DNA of 64,000 bases, taken from Prochlorococcus sp. AG-347-K20 (GTDB lineage Bacteria > Cyanobacteriota > Cyanobacteriia > PCC-6307 > Cyanobiaceae). Location of the stretch: positions 236,486 through 300,485 of the forward strand of contig QCCH01000001.1 of NCBI GenBank assembly GCA_003281315.1, read 5' to 3'. Of the stretch, positions 18,012 to 28,775 are shown piece by piece. Positions within the stretch are counted from its first letter, which is position 1; each line of letters starts with the position of its first letter. The notes under the pieces are model-generated. The model was not told the origin of the DNA and made no database searches. It saw only the letters and a list, made by a program, of their open reading frames with translations. The position numbers and the translations under genes are program-made.

Positions 18012-19165
18012 TAGTTTTCAACCATCCTTCCTTTTTGAGGAAATAAACCTGTAGGTTTAAATTGTAAGAATATAACAATTAGTGCAAATATCATTACTCT
18101 TGCCATACTTGTGGTCGCAAAAAAGTTAATTGTGTTTGATAAAGGTAAAGGCATATCTGGCCATATTGATAAGAGCCTGCCAGCTCCAATTAAATCTGTC
18201 ATTATTCCTATTCCAAATGAAGCAAGTACTGTTCCTAGTAAATTTCCTACTCCTCCCAGCACTACAACCATAAAACAACCAACTATATAGTTTCCGCCAA
18301 CATTAGGCCCTACTGAACCTAAAAGAGATACTGCTACCCCAGCAACTCCTGCTAAGCCAGATCCAATTCCAAAAGTAATTATATCCACTTTTTCAGTAGA
18401 TATACCAAGACAATCACTCATTTGTCGGTTCTGAGTAACTGCTCTTATACGCATTCCCCAAGCACTTTGATTAAGAAATAATGTTATTGCTATTACAGAT
18501 ATTAGAGTAATGACAATTATCATTAATCTTGTTTTAGGAAATGCAGTGCCAATAATTTCAACTTGACCTCTCATCCATGAGGGCGCTGTTACATCAACAT
18601 TTCGGGCGCTTGCTCTACTAAGTTTGCTGACAGAGGACGAGATTACGCTACCTGTCAGGACCCCAGTTAAAGCAGCAAATATCCAAGAACTAAATTTAAA
18701 ATATTTGAAATTTATTGATTCTTTTATTTTTGAAGGGAATGTTGTTGGTAAGAATAAACCAATTAACAGACTTATAACCAAACCTGTCCCGTAAGCTAAG
18801 GGTACACTTCTGACAAATTGTTGAAGAATTAAGCTTACACCCCAGGTTGCAAGAAGTGTTTCTAGTGGACTGCCATAAAGTTTTCTTATTATTGTTTTTT
18901 CAAGGAGAATGCCAACTACTCCACTAACAATAAAAGCAAGGAAAATAGAAACTATTATGTACGAATTGTAGAAAGGTTTTAATATAGGTAATTTGAAAAT
19001 TAATTGTGTTACATATGTCGTGTAAGCCCCAAGCATCATAAGCTCTCCATGAGCAAGATTTATTACACCCATAAGACCAAAAACAATTGCTAGACCTAAT
19101 GCAGCAACAAGTAGTACAGATCCGATTGCAACGCCATTAAAAAGACTATCGAGAAGTAACTCCAA
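18011..19165 (-). CDS. urtB: urea ABC transporter permease
   Basis: LivH-like permease, gene order. Confidence 0.95.
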   Translation of the reverse strand: MELLLDSLFNGVAIGSVLLVAALGLAIVFGLMGVINLAHGELMMLGAYTTYVTQLIFKLPILKPFYNSYIIVSIFLAFIVSGVVGILLEKTIIRKLYGSPLETLLATWGVSLILQQFVRSVPLAYGTGLVISLLIGLFLPTTFPSKIKESINFKYFKFSSWIFAALTGVLTGSVISSSVSKLSRASARNVDVTAPSWMRGQVEIIGTAFPKTRLMIIVITLISVIAITLFLNQSAWGMRIRAVTQNRQMSDCLGISTEKVDIITFGIGSGLAGVAGVAVSLLGSVGPNVGGNYIVGCFMVVVLGGVGNLLGTVLASFGIGIMTDLIGAGRLLSIWPDMPLPLSNTINFFATTSMARVMIFALIVIFLQFKPTGLFPQKGRMVEN

Positions 19166-19193
19166 TTTAGAAAAAGAAAATATTTGATTATAT

Positions 19194-19227
19194 AAAATAA
19201 AAGGAGGCGTTAACCTCCTTTTATTTT
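19194..19227 (-). terminator. intercistronic hairpin between urtA and urtB
   Basis: Perfect 14-bp inverted repeat AAAATAAAAGGAGG-cgttaa-CCTCCTTTTATTTT with T-rich arm on either strand. Confidence 0.75.
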
Positions 19228-19248
19228 GAAGTATAGGTTTTAATTAGA

Positions 19249-20526
19249 TTAAAGCTTATACTTTTCTCCTTTTGAAGGATCTGTCCAGTCGCATGCAAAT
19301 CCTTTTGAACTTGGATGCTTTTGGTTCCATGCTTGAGGAAGAACAACTCCTGTCTCTTCGAGGATTGTAAATCCGCCCTCTGCATTAATTTCCCCAATTC
19401 TTACTGTTTGAGATAAGTGGTGATTAGGCATAACTTCAACAGGACCTTGTGGAGCATCAAATTTTTGTCCAACAAGGGCTTCCCTTACTGCGTTGTCGTC
19501 GAATGTTCCAGCATCTTCTACTGCCTGTTTCCATAAGTAGACCATGTTATAAGCAGATTCTTGAGGATCAGCTACAACTCTATCTGCTCCCCATCTTTTT
19601 TTGAAACTTGCAGCAAATTTCTTAGAGGCAGGAGTATCAATTGACATCATATAGTTCCAAGCGCCGTAGTGACCTTCAAGGAACTCAGGACCAATTGTAC
19701 TAATCTCTTCTTCAGCAATTGAATAGTTCATTACGTAGTACCCACTTGAAGGTGTGATACCTGCGTCTTGAATCTGTTTGAAGAATGCAACGTTTTGGTC
19801 ACCATTAAGAGTATTAATGATTATTCCACCTTCAGGCAATGCTTTTTTGATTTTTGAGATAATTGGAGCAACTTCAGTATTACCTAATGGAAGGTAATCT
19901 TCTCCAACAACTTTACCTCCTAACTGTTTTACCTGAGCTTTTGTGATTGTGTTTGAAGTTCTTGGGAAAACATAATCAGAGCCTACAAGGAAGAAATCTC
20001 CACCAGCTGCAGGAGAACGCTTATACATGAAATCCGTAGCAGGTTCCGATTGTTGGTTTGGTGTGGCTCCTGTATAGAAAATGTTGTTAGAACATTCTTG
20101 AGCTTCATACTGAATTGGGTAGTAGAGGAACGCATCTTTTGATTCGTAGACAGGTAACATTGCCTTTCTACTTGCAGATGTCCATCCACCAAATACGACA
20201 GGAACTCCGTCTTGGTCTATAAGTTTCTTTGATTTTTCAGCAAAAGTTGGCCAGTCAGATGCACCATCTTCAACTATGTATTCTATTTTGTAGCTTTTGC
20301 CGTCAACTGTAACACCACCAGCAGCATTTATTTCTTCAATAGCCATTTTTTCTGTATCAACAAGAGTTGATTCAGAGATAGCCATTGTTCCGGATAACGA
20401 ATGCAAAATACCAACGGTTACTGTGTCATCGAAACTTCCGGAGGTTCCGCCTCCACCACAGGAAGTTGCTGTGACAGCAAGTGAGGCAGTAGCTAAACCT
20501 GCCAAAATACGCCTTGAAATTCTCAT
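19249..20526 (-). CDS. urtA: urea ABC transporter substrate-binding lipoprotein
   Basis: Lipobox-like AVTATSCGGGG; periplasmic binding protein of the urt operon. Confidence 0.96.
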   Translation of the reverse strand: MRISRRILAGLATASLAVTATSCGGGGTSGSFDDTVTVGILHSLSGTMAISESTLVDTEKMAIEEINAAGGVTVDGKSYKIEYIVEDGASDWPTFAEKSKKLIDQDGVPVVFGGWTSASRKAMLPVYESKDAFLYYPIQYEAQECSNNIFYTGATPNQQSEPATDFMYKRSPAAGGDFFLVGSDYVFPRTSNTITKAQVKQLGGKVVGEDYLPLGNTEVAPIISKIKKALPEGGIIINTLNGDQNVAFFKQIQDAGITPSSGYYVMNYSIAEEEISTIGPEFLEGHYGAWNYMMSIDTPASKKFAASFKKRWGADRVVADPQESAYNMVYLWKQAVEDAGTFDDNAVREALVGQKFDAPQGPVEVMPNHHLSQTVRIGEINAEGGFTILEETGVVLPQAWNQKHPSSKGFACDWTDPSKGEKYKL

Positions 20527-20602
20527 GAATTAGGATAAATTAGGTAATTGACCCTCATTAGGGGGATAAAATAAAAGTTATTAACGAGTGAGGATTCGTT
20601 TT

Positions 20603-20616
20603 GTATCAGTCGTAAC
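20603..20616 (-). promoter_or_regulatory. candidate NtcA site of the urtA promoter
   Basis: Minus strand GTT-ACGACTGA-TAC (GTAN8TAC with one mismatch), 22 nt before TAACTT (TAN3T). Confidence 0.65.
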
Positions 20617-20654
20617 TTTTTGTTGAATCCAATATATTCTTAGTGAACATTTCT

Positions 20655-21266
20655 CTACTTTTGATGGTTGGGTATATGAGATTCTAAAAATTGAGTTATT
20701 TCTTCAACTCCTATGCCGCTACTTAGGTTGGTAAAAAACCAAGGTTTCCCTTTTCTCATAAATTCAGTATCACTTTTCATAATATTTAAATCTGCACCAA
20801 CCATATCTGCTAAGTCAATTTTGTTTATTAATAATAAATCCGACCTTGTTATCCCTGGCCCCCCTTTTCTAGGAATTTTGTCTCCTGCAGATACATCTAT
20901 CACATATATTGATAAATCTACAAGTTCTGGACTAAAACTAGATGCTAGGTTATCACCTCCACTTTCTACAAAAACAAAATCTAAAGGATTATATTTATAT
21001 TCTAAATCTAAAACTGCATTTTTATTTAAGGAACAATCTTCTCTGATCGCTGTATGAGGACATCCTCCTGTTTCTACACCAACAATCCTTCCTTCCTCCA
21101 AAACTTTTTTATTTATGAGAAAGTCGGCATCTTCTTTGGTATAAATATCATTGGTTACAACTGCTATCTCATAATTTTTTTTCAGGCTTAAGCATAGGGT
21201 CTCTACTAATGCAGTTTTTCCTGAACCTACAGGCCCAGCAACTCCTACTCTCAATTTACTGCTCAT
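20655..21266 (-). CDS. ureG: urease accessory GTPase
   Basis: [16 protein letters not shown] and urease cluster context. Confidence 0.97.
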   Translation of the reverse strand: MSSKLRVGVAGPVGSGKTALVETLCLSLKKNYEIAVVTNDIYTKEDADFLINKKVLEEGRIVGVETGGCPHTAIREDCSLNKNAVLDLEYKYNPLDFVFVESGGDNLASSFSPELVDLSIYVIDVSAGDKIPRKGGPGITRSDLLLINKIDLADMVGADLNIMKSDTEFMRKGKPWFFTNLSSGIGVEEITQFLESHIPNHQK

Positions 21267-21269
21267 AAA

Positions 21270-21956
21270 TTAATTTCTAAAAAGTTTTGTATAAAGGTCA
21301 TTATGATTTTGTTGTGCCATAGCTAAACCTACATTGCCAAAATAGATGTCATCAATTTCTTTGTCCATAATTTCTTTAGAAACTTTTGAAATTATTGCTA
21401 ATAAATCTCTCTGAATTAATTGTGCTTTTGTTGAACCAATAGGAATAATCCTTAATGCTGCGCTTAGTTGGTTTGCACTCCACGCGTAGAAAAAATTCTC
21501 AACCATTTCTAACTTCGCAATTTCAAAACAATAACAAGCCCAACTCCACGCTAAAGGCCAGGAGTTTTTTTTATTTTTTTTATATAGATATTCAAATCCA
21601 AATTCTTTGTTTAAATCAAAGAGAGATTTTGCCATTTGGGTTTGTTGTTCTCTCATTTCGACAGAGTCTTTTGATGAGAGGATCCATTTATCCAAACTCA
21701 ATAACTTTTGCAAATTATTTTTTAAATTTTTGCCGTCGTTTAACTCATTGAAAATGTCAAGAAATTCTAATAATAGTCTTCCATCTAGTCTAATCTGGCC
21801 AATTATTAGTTCACTTATTATTAAATCTTTTACCGAATTAAAGTCTTTTAAATCATTATTATTCAGATAACTCTCTAATCCCTCAGAATAACAAAATCCG
21901 CCAACTGGTAAGTTAGGGCTTATTAATAAATATTTTAATAAGTGACTTTTACTCAT
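21270..21956 (-). CDS. ureF: urease accessory protein
   Basis: UreF-like sequence SPNLPVGGFCYSEGLE; start probably MSKSHLL. Confidence 0.95.
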   Translation of the reverse strand: MSKSHLLKYLLISPNLPVGGFCYSEGLESYLNNNDLKDFNSVKDLIISELIIGQIRLDGRLLLEFLDIFNELNDGKNLKNNLQKLLSLDKWILSSKDSVEMREQQTQMAKSLFDLNKEFGFEYLYKKNKKNSWPLAWSWACYCFEIAKLEMVENFFYAWSANQLSAALRIIPIGSTKAQLIQRDLLAIISKVSKEIMDKEIDDIYFGNVGLAMAQQNHNDLYTKLFRN

Positions 21957-22404
21957 GACTATGGGCACCTCTTTCCGGAAAAAATTTTTTCTGGATATTT
22001 ATGATATCAACATTAAAGTTTTTAAGCATATTTTCAATTACGTAATCACCTTGTGTTAGGAGAATGTCTTCTTCAATTTCTACTTCTACATGCCTATTTC
22101 CTAGATGATAAGCAGTTTTAATAAGTTCAATTTTAGAATTTGAACTTATTTCAATTAAATTTTCTGTTTTGGCAATTATCTCTACATAAAAATTGGGCTG
22201 ATTAGTTGAAAGAATATCTCCATCACTTAACTTGCCCTCTCTAGGTAATTGTAAAATTATTTCTTGATAACAATCAGTTAATCTTTTACCTCGTAAAATT
22301 CTTCTTTCATCTGAACTTAGGGTAAGTTTTAAAAATGAACCTAATCGAGGTTTTCTCTTAATCCAATCAGTTACAACTATTTGTTTTTTCATTCTCATAA
22401 TCAA
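21949..22404 (-). CDS. ureE: urease accessory protein
   Basis: YHLGNRHVEVEIEE motif; cluster context. Confidence 0.94.
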   Translation of the reverse strand: MIMRMKKQIVVTDWIKRKPRLGSFLKLTLSSDERRILRGKRLTDCYQEIILQLPREGKLSDGDILSTNQPNFYVEIIAKTENLIEISSNSKIELIKTAYHLGNRHVEVEIEEDILLTQGDYVIENMLKNFNVDIINIQKKFFPERGAHSHE

Positions 22405-22446
22405 AATTTTTGGTTACTTTAATTTAGTAATTAAAGAAAACAATTT

Positions 22447-23349
22447 ATGATTAAAACTTCTTGGGAAGGTAATTGTTTCTTAAATTTTTTCAATAATAAG
22501 GCAAGTTTAGGAAATGTTGAGAAAACAATCTTTAAATCCAAATCAACTTCTCCCTACAAGTTATTAAAGTCTACTCATGATCAGGAGGGCAGATGCATAT
22601 TACCTGTTCTTCATACCGCAGGGGGATTGGTTGGAGGCGATTTACTTGAGTTTGAGGTTAATCTTGAAAAAAACTCTAAGGTATTGTTGACTACTTCTTC
22701 AGCTCAGAAAGTATATGGAACAGTTGGAATATCTAAAATTAATCCAAAAGGAACTTTTTCAAAGCAAAAAAGTCTGATAAAGATTCTTGATAATTCTCAT
22801 TTGGAATATCTCCCCCAAGAAACAATCATTTTTGCAAATGGTTTATATGAGCAAAAGTTTAAAGTATCTATTTCAGAAACTTCAAGTTTTTTATTTACTG
22901 ATTTAATAAGACTTGGAAGATCTTCTCACGGAGAATCTATTGAAAGTGGAATTTTTAGGTCTAAATTAGAAATTATGAGAAATAATGATTTATATGATGA
23001 TTGGGAATATGTTGATCAAATTGAATTATCTAAGGCAAGTTATGTGGCCAAGTCAGGTATGGATAACATGCCTGTTTTCGGATCCTTAATTTGGATTTGC
23101 GAAAAAGATTTTTCCAAGTCAAAAATAAATAATCTTGTGGGAAATATAAAAAAGATTTTCAAGGAAACTGATAATAATTTATCTATTGGAATTCTTGAAA
23201 ATGGAATCTCTGTAAGATTTCTAGGGAGTTCTTCTCAAGAAGCTAGGAAATGTTTTTTTTGTATTTGGAAACAAATAAGATCTGTTTGTGGATTTTGTGA
23301 GCCAAAATATCAAGGTGTATGGCCTTTACAAGATTCTATGAATTATTAA
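22447..23349 (+). CDS. ureD: urease accessory protein
   Basis: [17 protein letters not shown]...[10 protein letters not shown] motif. Confidence 0.95.
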   Translation: MIKTSWEGNCFLNFFNNKASLGNVEKTIFKSKSTSPYKLLKSTHDQEGRCILPVLHTAGGLVGGDLLEFEVNLEKNSKVLLTTSSAQKVYGTVGISKINPKGTFSKQKSLIKILDNSHLEYLPQETIIFANGLYEQKFKVSISETSSFLFTDLIRLGRSSHGESIESGIFRSKLEIMRNNDLYDDWEYVDQIELSKASYVAKSGMDNMPVFGSLIWICEKDFSKSKINNLVGNIKKIFKETDNNLSIGILENGISVRFLGSSSQEARKCFFCIWKQIRSVCGFCEPKYQGVWPLQDSMNY

Positions 23350-23399
23350 TTATGTTCAGAAAGAACCTTTTTTAAGAATTTATAGATTAATTTTTTATT

Positions 23400-23702
23400 A
23401 TGCATCTTTTACCTCAAGAAAAGGATAAATTATTGATTTTTTCTGCTGCGCTCTTAGCTGAAAGAAGGCTTAGTCGAGGTCTTAAGCTTAATTATCCTGA
23501 GACAATTGCTTTTTTGAGTTTTCAAGTTCTTGAAGGAGCTCGAGATGGAAAAAGTGTAAGTCAATTAATGTCAGAGGGAACTACCTGGCTTTCAAAATCA
23601 CAAGTTATGGAGGGCATTCCTGAAATGGTTGATGAAGTCCAAATAGAAGCAGTTTTCCCTGACGGGACAAAGTTAGTTACTATTCACAATCCGATTAACT
23701 AG
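23400..23702 (+). CDS. ureA: urease gamma subunit
   Basis: UreA motifs [25 protein letters not shown]. Confidence 0.98.
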   Translation: MHLLPQEKDKLLIFSAALLAERRLSRGLKLNYPETIAFLSFQVLEGARDGKSVSQLMSEGTTWLSKSQVMEGIPEMVDEVQIEAVFPDGTKLVTIHNPIN

Positions 23703-23704
23703 TT

Positions 23705-24025
23705 ATGAGTAATTTAATTCCTGGCGAAATAATTCCTGAACAAGGTGAAATAGAATTAAATCTTGGTAAGGAAGTTAAAACAGTAAAAGTTTCCAATTCT
23801 GGAGATAGACCTGTACAAATTGGATCTCATTATCATTTTTTTGAAGCTAATAAGGCTTTAATTTTTGATCGAGAAATAACACTTGGTATGCGTCTTGACA
23901 TTCCTGCAGGAACAGCAATTAGATTTGAACCTGGAGATACAACTGATGTCAAATTAGTTCCATATTCAGGTTTAAGAATTGCAAATGGTTTTAATTCACT
24001 AGTTAACGGTTCTTTAGATACTTAA
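23705..24025 (+). CDS. ureB: urease beta subunit
   Basis: [24 protein letters not shown]. Confidence 0.98.
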   Translation: MSNLIPGEIIPEQGEIELNLGKEVKTVKVSNSGDRPVQIGSHYHFFEANKALIFDREITLGMRLDIPAGTAIRFEPGDTTDVKLVPYSGLRIANGFNSLVNGSLDT

Positions 24026-24029
24026 AATT

Positions 24030-25739
24030 ATGTCCTATAAAATTGACAGAAATACTTATGCGCAAACTTACGGGCCCACTACCGGAGATAAAGTAAGGCT
24101 TGCCGATACCGAACTTTTTATAGAAGTTGAAAATGATTTAACTACATACGGAGATGAAGTTAAATTCGGTGGAGGTAAAGTTATTCGAGATGGGATGGGA
24201 CAGTCTCAAGTAAGAAGAGCTGATGGAGCTGTAGATACCGTAATAACTAATGCTTTAATAGTAGATTGGTGGGGAATAATTAAAGCTGATGTGGGGATAA
24301 AAGATGGAATGATTTGTGAAATTGGTAAGGCTGGTAATCCTGATATCCAGGATAATGTTGATATTGTTATTGGTGCATCAACAGAAGTAATAGCAGGAGA
24401 GGGGCATATTCTTACTGCAGGTTCAATAGATACCCACATTCATTTTATATGTCCCCAACAAATTGAGACAGCATTAGCCTCAGGAATTACAACCATGTTG
24501 GGAGGAGGAACTGGACCTGCTACTGGCACAAATGCAACTACTTGTACTCCAGGTTCTTTTCATATTTCAAGAATGCTTCAATCTGCAGAAGCATTTCCCA
24601 TGAATTTAGGTTTTTTTGGAAAAGGAAACTCAACAAACGAGAGCAATCTTATTGATCAGGTTGAAGCTGGCGCATGTGGATTGAAGCTCCATGAGGATTG
24701 GGGAACGACTCCCTCTACAATAAATTCTTGTCTTAATGTTGCAGATAATTTTGACGTACAAGTATGTATTCATACTGATACTTTGAATGAGGCAGGCTTT
24801 GTTGAAGATACCATCAAGGCTATTGGAGGAAGAACTATTCATACTTTTCATACCGAGGGAGCAGGTGGAGGTCATGCGCCAGATATCATAAAAATTTGTG
24901 GAGAAAAAAATGTTCTTCCAAGTAGCACTAATCCAACAAGACCCTATACGAGGAACACATTAGAAGAACATCTTGACATGTTAATGGTCTGTCATCATTT
25001 AGATTCTAAAATCCCAGAAGATATTGCATTTGCTGAATCAAGGATCAGAAGAGAGACTATTGCAGCTGAGGATATCTTGCATGATATAGGTGCCTTTTCA
25101 ATTATTGCTAGTGATTCTCAAGCTATGGGAAGAGTTGGTGAAGTAATTATAAGAACTTTTCAAACCGCTCACAAAATGAAAGTCCAAAGGGGGCCTCTAT
25201 CGCAGGATTCTGATAGAAACGATAATTACAGAGTAAAGAGATATATTTCTAAAGTCACAATTAATCCTGCAATAGCTCATGGTATTGATAAACATGTTGG
25301 GTCTATAGAAAAGGGTAAAATTGCGGATTTAGTATTGTGGAAACCTTCCTTTTTTGCTGTAAAACCTGAATTAGTTGTTAAAGGAGGATCTATAGTTTGG
25401 TCCCAAATGGGTGATGCAAATGCTTCAATTCCTACTCCAGGTCCTGTACATGGTCGACCAATGTTTGCAAGTTTCGGCCAATCTCTAATTAAAAGTTCTT
25501 TTACCTTTTTAAGTCAAAATTCAATTGATCAAAATATTCCAAATAAATTAGGTTTACAAAAGAAATGTATTGCTGTAGAAAATACCAGAAATATCAACAA
25601 ATCAAACTTAAAACTTAATAGTAAATTACCAAATATTTCAGTTGATCCGCAAACTTATGAAGTTTTTTCTGATGGGGAACTTCTTACTTGTGAACCACTT
25701 GATGAAGTCCCAATGGCTCAGAGGTATTTTTTGCTTTAG
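24030..25739 (+). CDS. ureC: urease alpha subunit
   Basis: [34 protein letters not shown]. Confidence 0.99.
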   Translation: MSYKIDRNTYAQTYGPTTGDKVRLADTELFIEVENDLTTYGDEVKFGGGKVIRDGMGQSQVRRADGAVDTVITNALIVDWWGIIKADVGIKDGMICEIGKAGNPDIQDNVDIVIGASTEVIAGEGHILTAGSIDTHIHFICPQQIETALASGITTMLGGGTGPATGTNATTCTPGSFHISRMLQSAEAFPMNLGFFGKGNSTNESNLIDQVEAGACGLKLHEDWGTTPSTINSCLNVADNFDVQVCIHTDTLNEAGFVEDTIKAIGGRTIHTFHTEGAGGGHAPDIIKICGEKNVLPSSTNPTRPYTRNTLEEHLDMLMVCHHLDSKIPEDIAFAESRIRRETIAAEDILHDIGAFSIIASDSQAMGRVGEVIIRTFQTAHKMKVQRGPLSQDSDRNDNYRVKRYISKVTINPAIAHGIDKHVGSIEKGKIADLVLWKPSFFAVKPELVVKGGSIVWSQMGDANASIPTPGPVHGRPMFASFGQSLIKSSFTFLSQNSIDQNIPNKLGLQKKCIAVENTRNINKSNLKLNSKLPNISVDPQTYEVFSDGELLTCEPLDEVPMAQRYFLL

Positions 25740-26962
25740 AAGTTTTTAATTAATTCTTTTTCACTTGTTTTTATATCTTTTGAACCAGCGATAGCTAAAT
25801 CTTCTTGCAGTTTGTTCTCACAAGATAGAACTCTTGACCAGCTTGGTAACTGCTGTGTCGTAGGGCAAGCTAAGTAATTTTCTGTAGCAGGTCTCAATAA
25901 CTTTGCAAACTTTTGTACTGATAGCTCTTCTTCATGCCGATCGTATGGAAGTTGATTGACTGCTGAATCTAATCCAAATTGTTTTACTCGATCTTCTCCA
26001 ACTCTTTTGTAGAGCACTTCTAAAGTTGCTAATTGAGTACTAGTTAAGGTCTCGGCTTGATGCTCCATGAGGCCTCTTAAAACACTTGAAAGTATTTCTG
26101 TACACATTTTTTGCAATCCTTCTCTAGAAGAATCTCCAATATTCTTATGTTTATGATCAAACAAACCTAGGTCAACTTGGGCTATTTTGGAGGTTCTTAC
26201 GTTTCTATAAACCTCTGATAATAAACCTATCTCTAAACCCCAGTCACAAGGAATTCGTAAATTCATAGCAAGGTCTTTAGTGAAAGCAAATTCACCTGCT
26301 AATGGATATCTGTATGATTGAAGATATTGTAAAAAAGGACCCTTACCTACTAACTGTTCTAGACTTGCCAATAAGGGGCCTACAAATAACCTTGTTGCTC
26401 TACCTTGCAATTGATTGGTCTCTAAGGATAACCTGCTGTAAAAAGCCTTTACATATGATATTCCATATGATTCATCCAGAAGTGGAAGTATCATTCTTGA
26501 AGGATACAAAGGACTAAAAGTTCTTATATCAGCATCAAAAAGTGCAACAACTTCTGATTTTCTCGTCGCAACTCCTATGCCTTGCCATACAGCCCATCCT
26601 TTACCTGGAGTTCCTAAAAGTTCCAACCCATTTTTTTCTTGGCTTTTTAATAGTTCTATTACAGAGGGAGAATTAGTCCATTGAACGTGAACTGGAAATG
26701 GCATTGAGTCAAAAAAAGATTTTGCCGCTTTAACTTGCTCAACAGTTTTTGCAGAGAGAGCAATAACTAATTCATTTAAGCCTGTAAGATCTTTTAAAAC
26801 TTCTTTTATGTCTTTTAAAGCTGGACGTTCAAATTCTTCATACAAGCAAGGTATTAGAATACTAGTTGATCTTTTTTTAAGACTTTTATTTAATTCTTTA
26901 ATTAAATTTTTTGTAACTCCATATTCATGTATTGTTGTGATTAAACCTTGTTGAAAGTCCAT
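25736..26962 (-). CDS. gpgS: glucosyl-3-phosphoglycerate synthase-like glycosyltransferase
   Basis: GpgS-type GT with DADIRTFSP and PLAGEFAF; genomic context with GpgP-like phosphatase. Confidence 0.85.
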   Translation of the reverse strand: MDFQQGLITTIHEYGVTKNLIKELNKSLKKRSTSILIPCLYEEFERPALKDIKEVLKDLTGLNELVIALSAKTVEQVKAAKSFFDSMPFPVHVQWTNSPSVIELLKSQEKNGLELLGTPGKGWAVWQGIGVATRKSEVVALFDADIRTFSPLYPSRMILPLLDESYGISYVKAFYSRLSLETNQLQGRATRLFVGPLLASLEQLVGKGPFLQYLQSYRYPLAGEFAFTKDLAMNLRIPCDWGLEIGLLSEVYRNVRTSKIAQVDLGLFDHKHKNIGDSSREGLQKMCTEILSSVLRGLMEHQAETLTSTQLATLEVLYKRVGEDRVKQFGLDSAVNQLPYDRHEEELSVQKFAKLLRPATENYLACPTTQQLPSWSRVLSCENKLQEDLAIAGSKDIKTSEKELIKNF

Positions 26963-26983
26963 TTTCTAATTGATGTGCAGAAT

Positions 26984-26995
26984 AGTATTAATACT
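26984..26995. promoter_or_regulatory. 12-bp perfect palindrome in divergent gpgS/phosphorylase intergenic space
   Basis: AGTATTAATACT in the 50-bp divergent gap. Confidence 0.35.
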
Positions 26996-27012
26996 TCGTT
27001 GATTTTTTCAAA

Positions 27013-28773
27013 GTGAAGCAAATTGATTCAGAGAAAAAATTAGATAGATTAAAAATTGATAAATTGTTAAAAACAATTTATTCAAATAATACTACAGAAG
27101 AAATTAATTTTATTTCTAACCAATTATTACAGATTTTAGGTGATTTCTCAGAGAAATCTGCTTATGAAGAAATAAGAGATAAGGAAAGGTGGAATGAATC
27201 TCATTCGGTTTTGATAACTTATGCAGATAGTATTTATAAAAATGGCGAGGCAACATTAATAACTCTTGGTGAATTGTTGCGTGAACATTTTGGCAGTCTT
27301 TCTAAAGTTGTACATATTCTTCCTTTTTTGAAATCTACAAGTGATGGAGGTTTTGCAGTCTCAAGTTATGATTCTTTAGAAGAAAAATTTGGTGGCTGGG
27401 ATGATCTCAAAAGTATTTCTAAAAATCATGATTTGATGGCTGATTTAGTACTAAACCATGTCTCATCATCTCACCCATGGGTTCAACAATTTATTAAATC
27501 CCAAGAACCGGGCATATCAAATGTTTTTTCACCGAAACAAACTCTTGACTGGTCAAATGTAGTTAGGCCTAGAAGTTCCTCTTTGTTTTCTCAAATAAAT
27601 ACTGAAGATGGGCCTAAACAAGTTTGGACAACTTTTGGTCCAGATCAAATTGATTTGAATTGGCATAATCCAAAAATGACTCTTGAGTTCTTAAATTTAG
27701 TTATTACTTATTTATCTAATGGAATTAAATGGTTCAGGCTTGATGCTGTAGGTTTTATTTGGAAGGAATCAGGAACAACTTGCTTGCATTTACCTAAAGC
27801 ACATTCAATTGTGAAACTTTTAAGAGTTCTTTTAAATAATCTTCTTGATGAGGGAGTTTTAATAACTGAAACTAATGTTCCTCAGAAGGAAAATCTATCT
27901 TATCTGATTCCTGATGATGAAGCCCACATGGCATATAATTTCCCATTACCTCCTCTTCTATTAGAGGCAATTATTACTTCAAGAGCTGATATTTTAAACG
28001 CATGGATTTTTGATTGGCCCATATTACCTGAAGATACTACTTTATTTAATTTCACTGCATCGCATGATGGTGTTGGGCTAAGAGCTCTTGAGGGTTTAAT
28101 GAATGAGCAGAGAATTAAAGATTTATTAATTAATTGTGAGAAAAGGGGCGGATTAGTAAGTCATAGACGTTTATCAAATGGTGATGATAAACCTTATGAA
28201 TTGAATATTAGTTGGTGGAGTGCAATGGAAGACTCCAGTAGAGATAATAAAAGATTTCAATATGAGAGATTTATTTTGAGTCAATTATTAGTAATGGCTC
28301 TGAAGGGGGTCCCTGCATTTTATTTGCCAGCATTACTAGCTTCAGAAAATGATATTAAAAGTTTTTCTATGACAGGTCAAAGAAGAGACCTTAATAGAGA
28401 AAAGTTTAAATCAGAAAATCTATTAGCCGTTTTAAATAATCCTGAATCTAATGCTAATAAAAACTTAAAATATCTCCGCAATGCTATGGATGTTAGATCA
28501 AAATTAAAGCAATTTCACCCTCGTTCAGAAATGAAATGTTTGTCTAAAGGTAGAAGTGATATCGTTGTAATCAAAAGAGGTATAGGTCCTGAGTCTGTTT
28601 TTGCAATTCATAATATGACTGAAAATAAAATTAATTATCAATTGAATGATAATGATCTACCAAAAATAATTGATAATGAATTCAATACCCATGATTTTTT
28701 AACATCCACTAAATACAATTGCAAAAATATTAGTCTTGATCCTTTTCAAGTGATTTGGCTTAGTTCTTTATAA
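27013..28773 (+). CDS. GH13 sucrose-phosphorylase-like enzyme, probable glucosylglycerate phosphorylase
   Basis: GH13 features (LVLNHVSSSHPW, RLDAVGFIWKE, ITETNVP, NFTASHDGVGLRALEG); context with GG genes. Confidence 0.8.
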   Translation: MKQIDSEKKLDRLKIDKLLKTIYSNNTTEEINFISNQLLQILGDFSEKSAYEEIRDKERWNESHSVLITYADSIYKNGEATLITLGELLREHFGSLSKVVHILPFLKSTSDGGFAVSSYDSLEEKFGGWDDLKSISKNHDLMADLVLNHVSSSHPWVQQFIKSQEPGISNVFSPKQTLDWSNVVRPRSSSLFSQINTEDGPKQVWTTFGPDQIDLNWHNPKMTLEFLNLVITYLSNGIKWFRLDAVGFIWKESGTTCLHLPKAHSIVKLLRVLLNNLLDEGVLITETNVPQKENLSYLIPDDEAHMAYNFPLPPLLLEAIITSRADILNAWIFDWPILPEDTTLFNFTASHDGVGLRALEGLMNEQRIKDLLINCEKRGGLVSHRRLSNGDDKPYELNISWWSAMEDSSRDNKRFQYERFILSQLLVMALKGVPAFYLPALLASENDIKSFSMTGQRRDLNREKFKSENLLAVLNNPESNANKNLKYLRNAMDVRSKLKQFHPRSEMKCLSKGRSDIVVIKRGIGPESVFAIHNMTENKINYQLNDNDLPKIIDNEFNTHDFLTSTKYNCKNISLDPFQVIWLSSL

Positions 28774-28775
28774 AG

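Noticed and set aside
17584-18054. 156-aa plus-strand ORF opposite urtC
   Set aside because: Long only because of codon bias of the sense permease gene.
22405-22446. TTACT-N7-AGTAA inverted repeat in the ureE/ureD divergent gap as an NtcA site
   Set aside because: Half-site orientation is opposite to GTAN8TAC and spacing is off; likely AT-rich coincidence.
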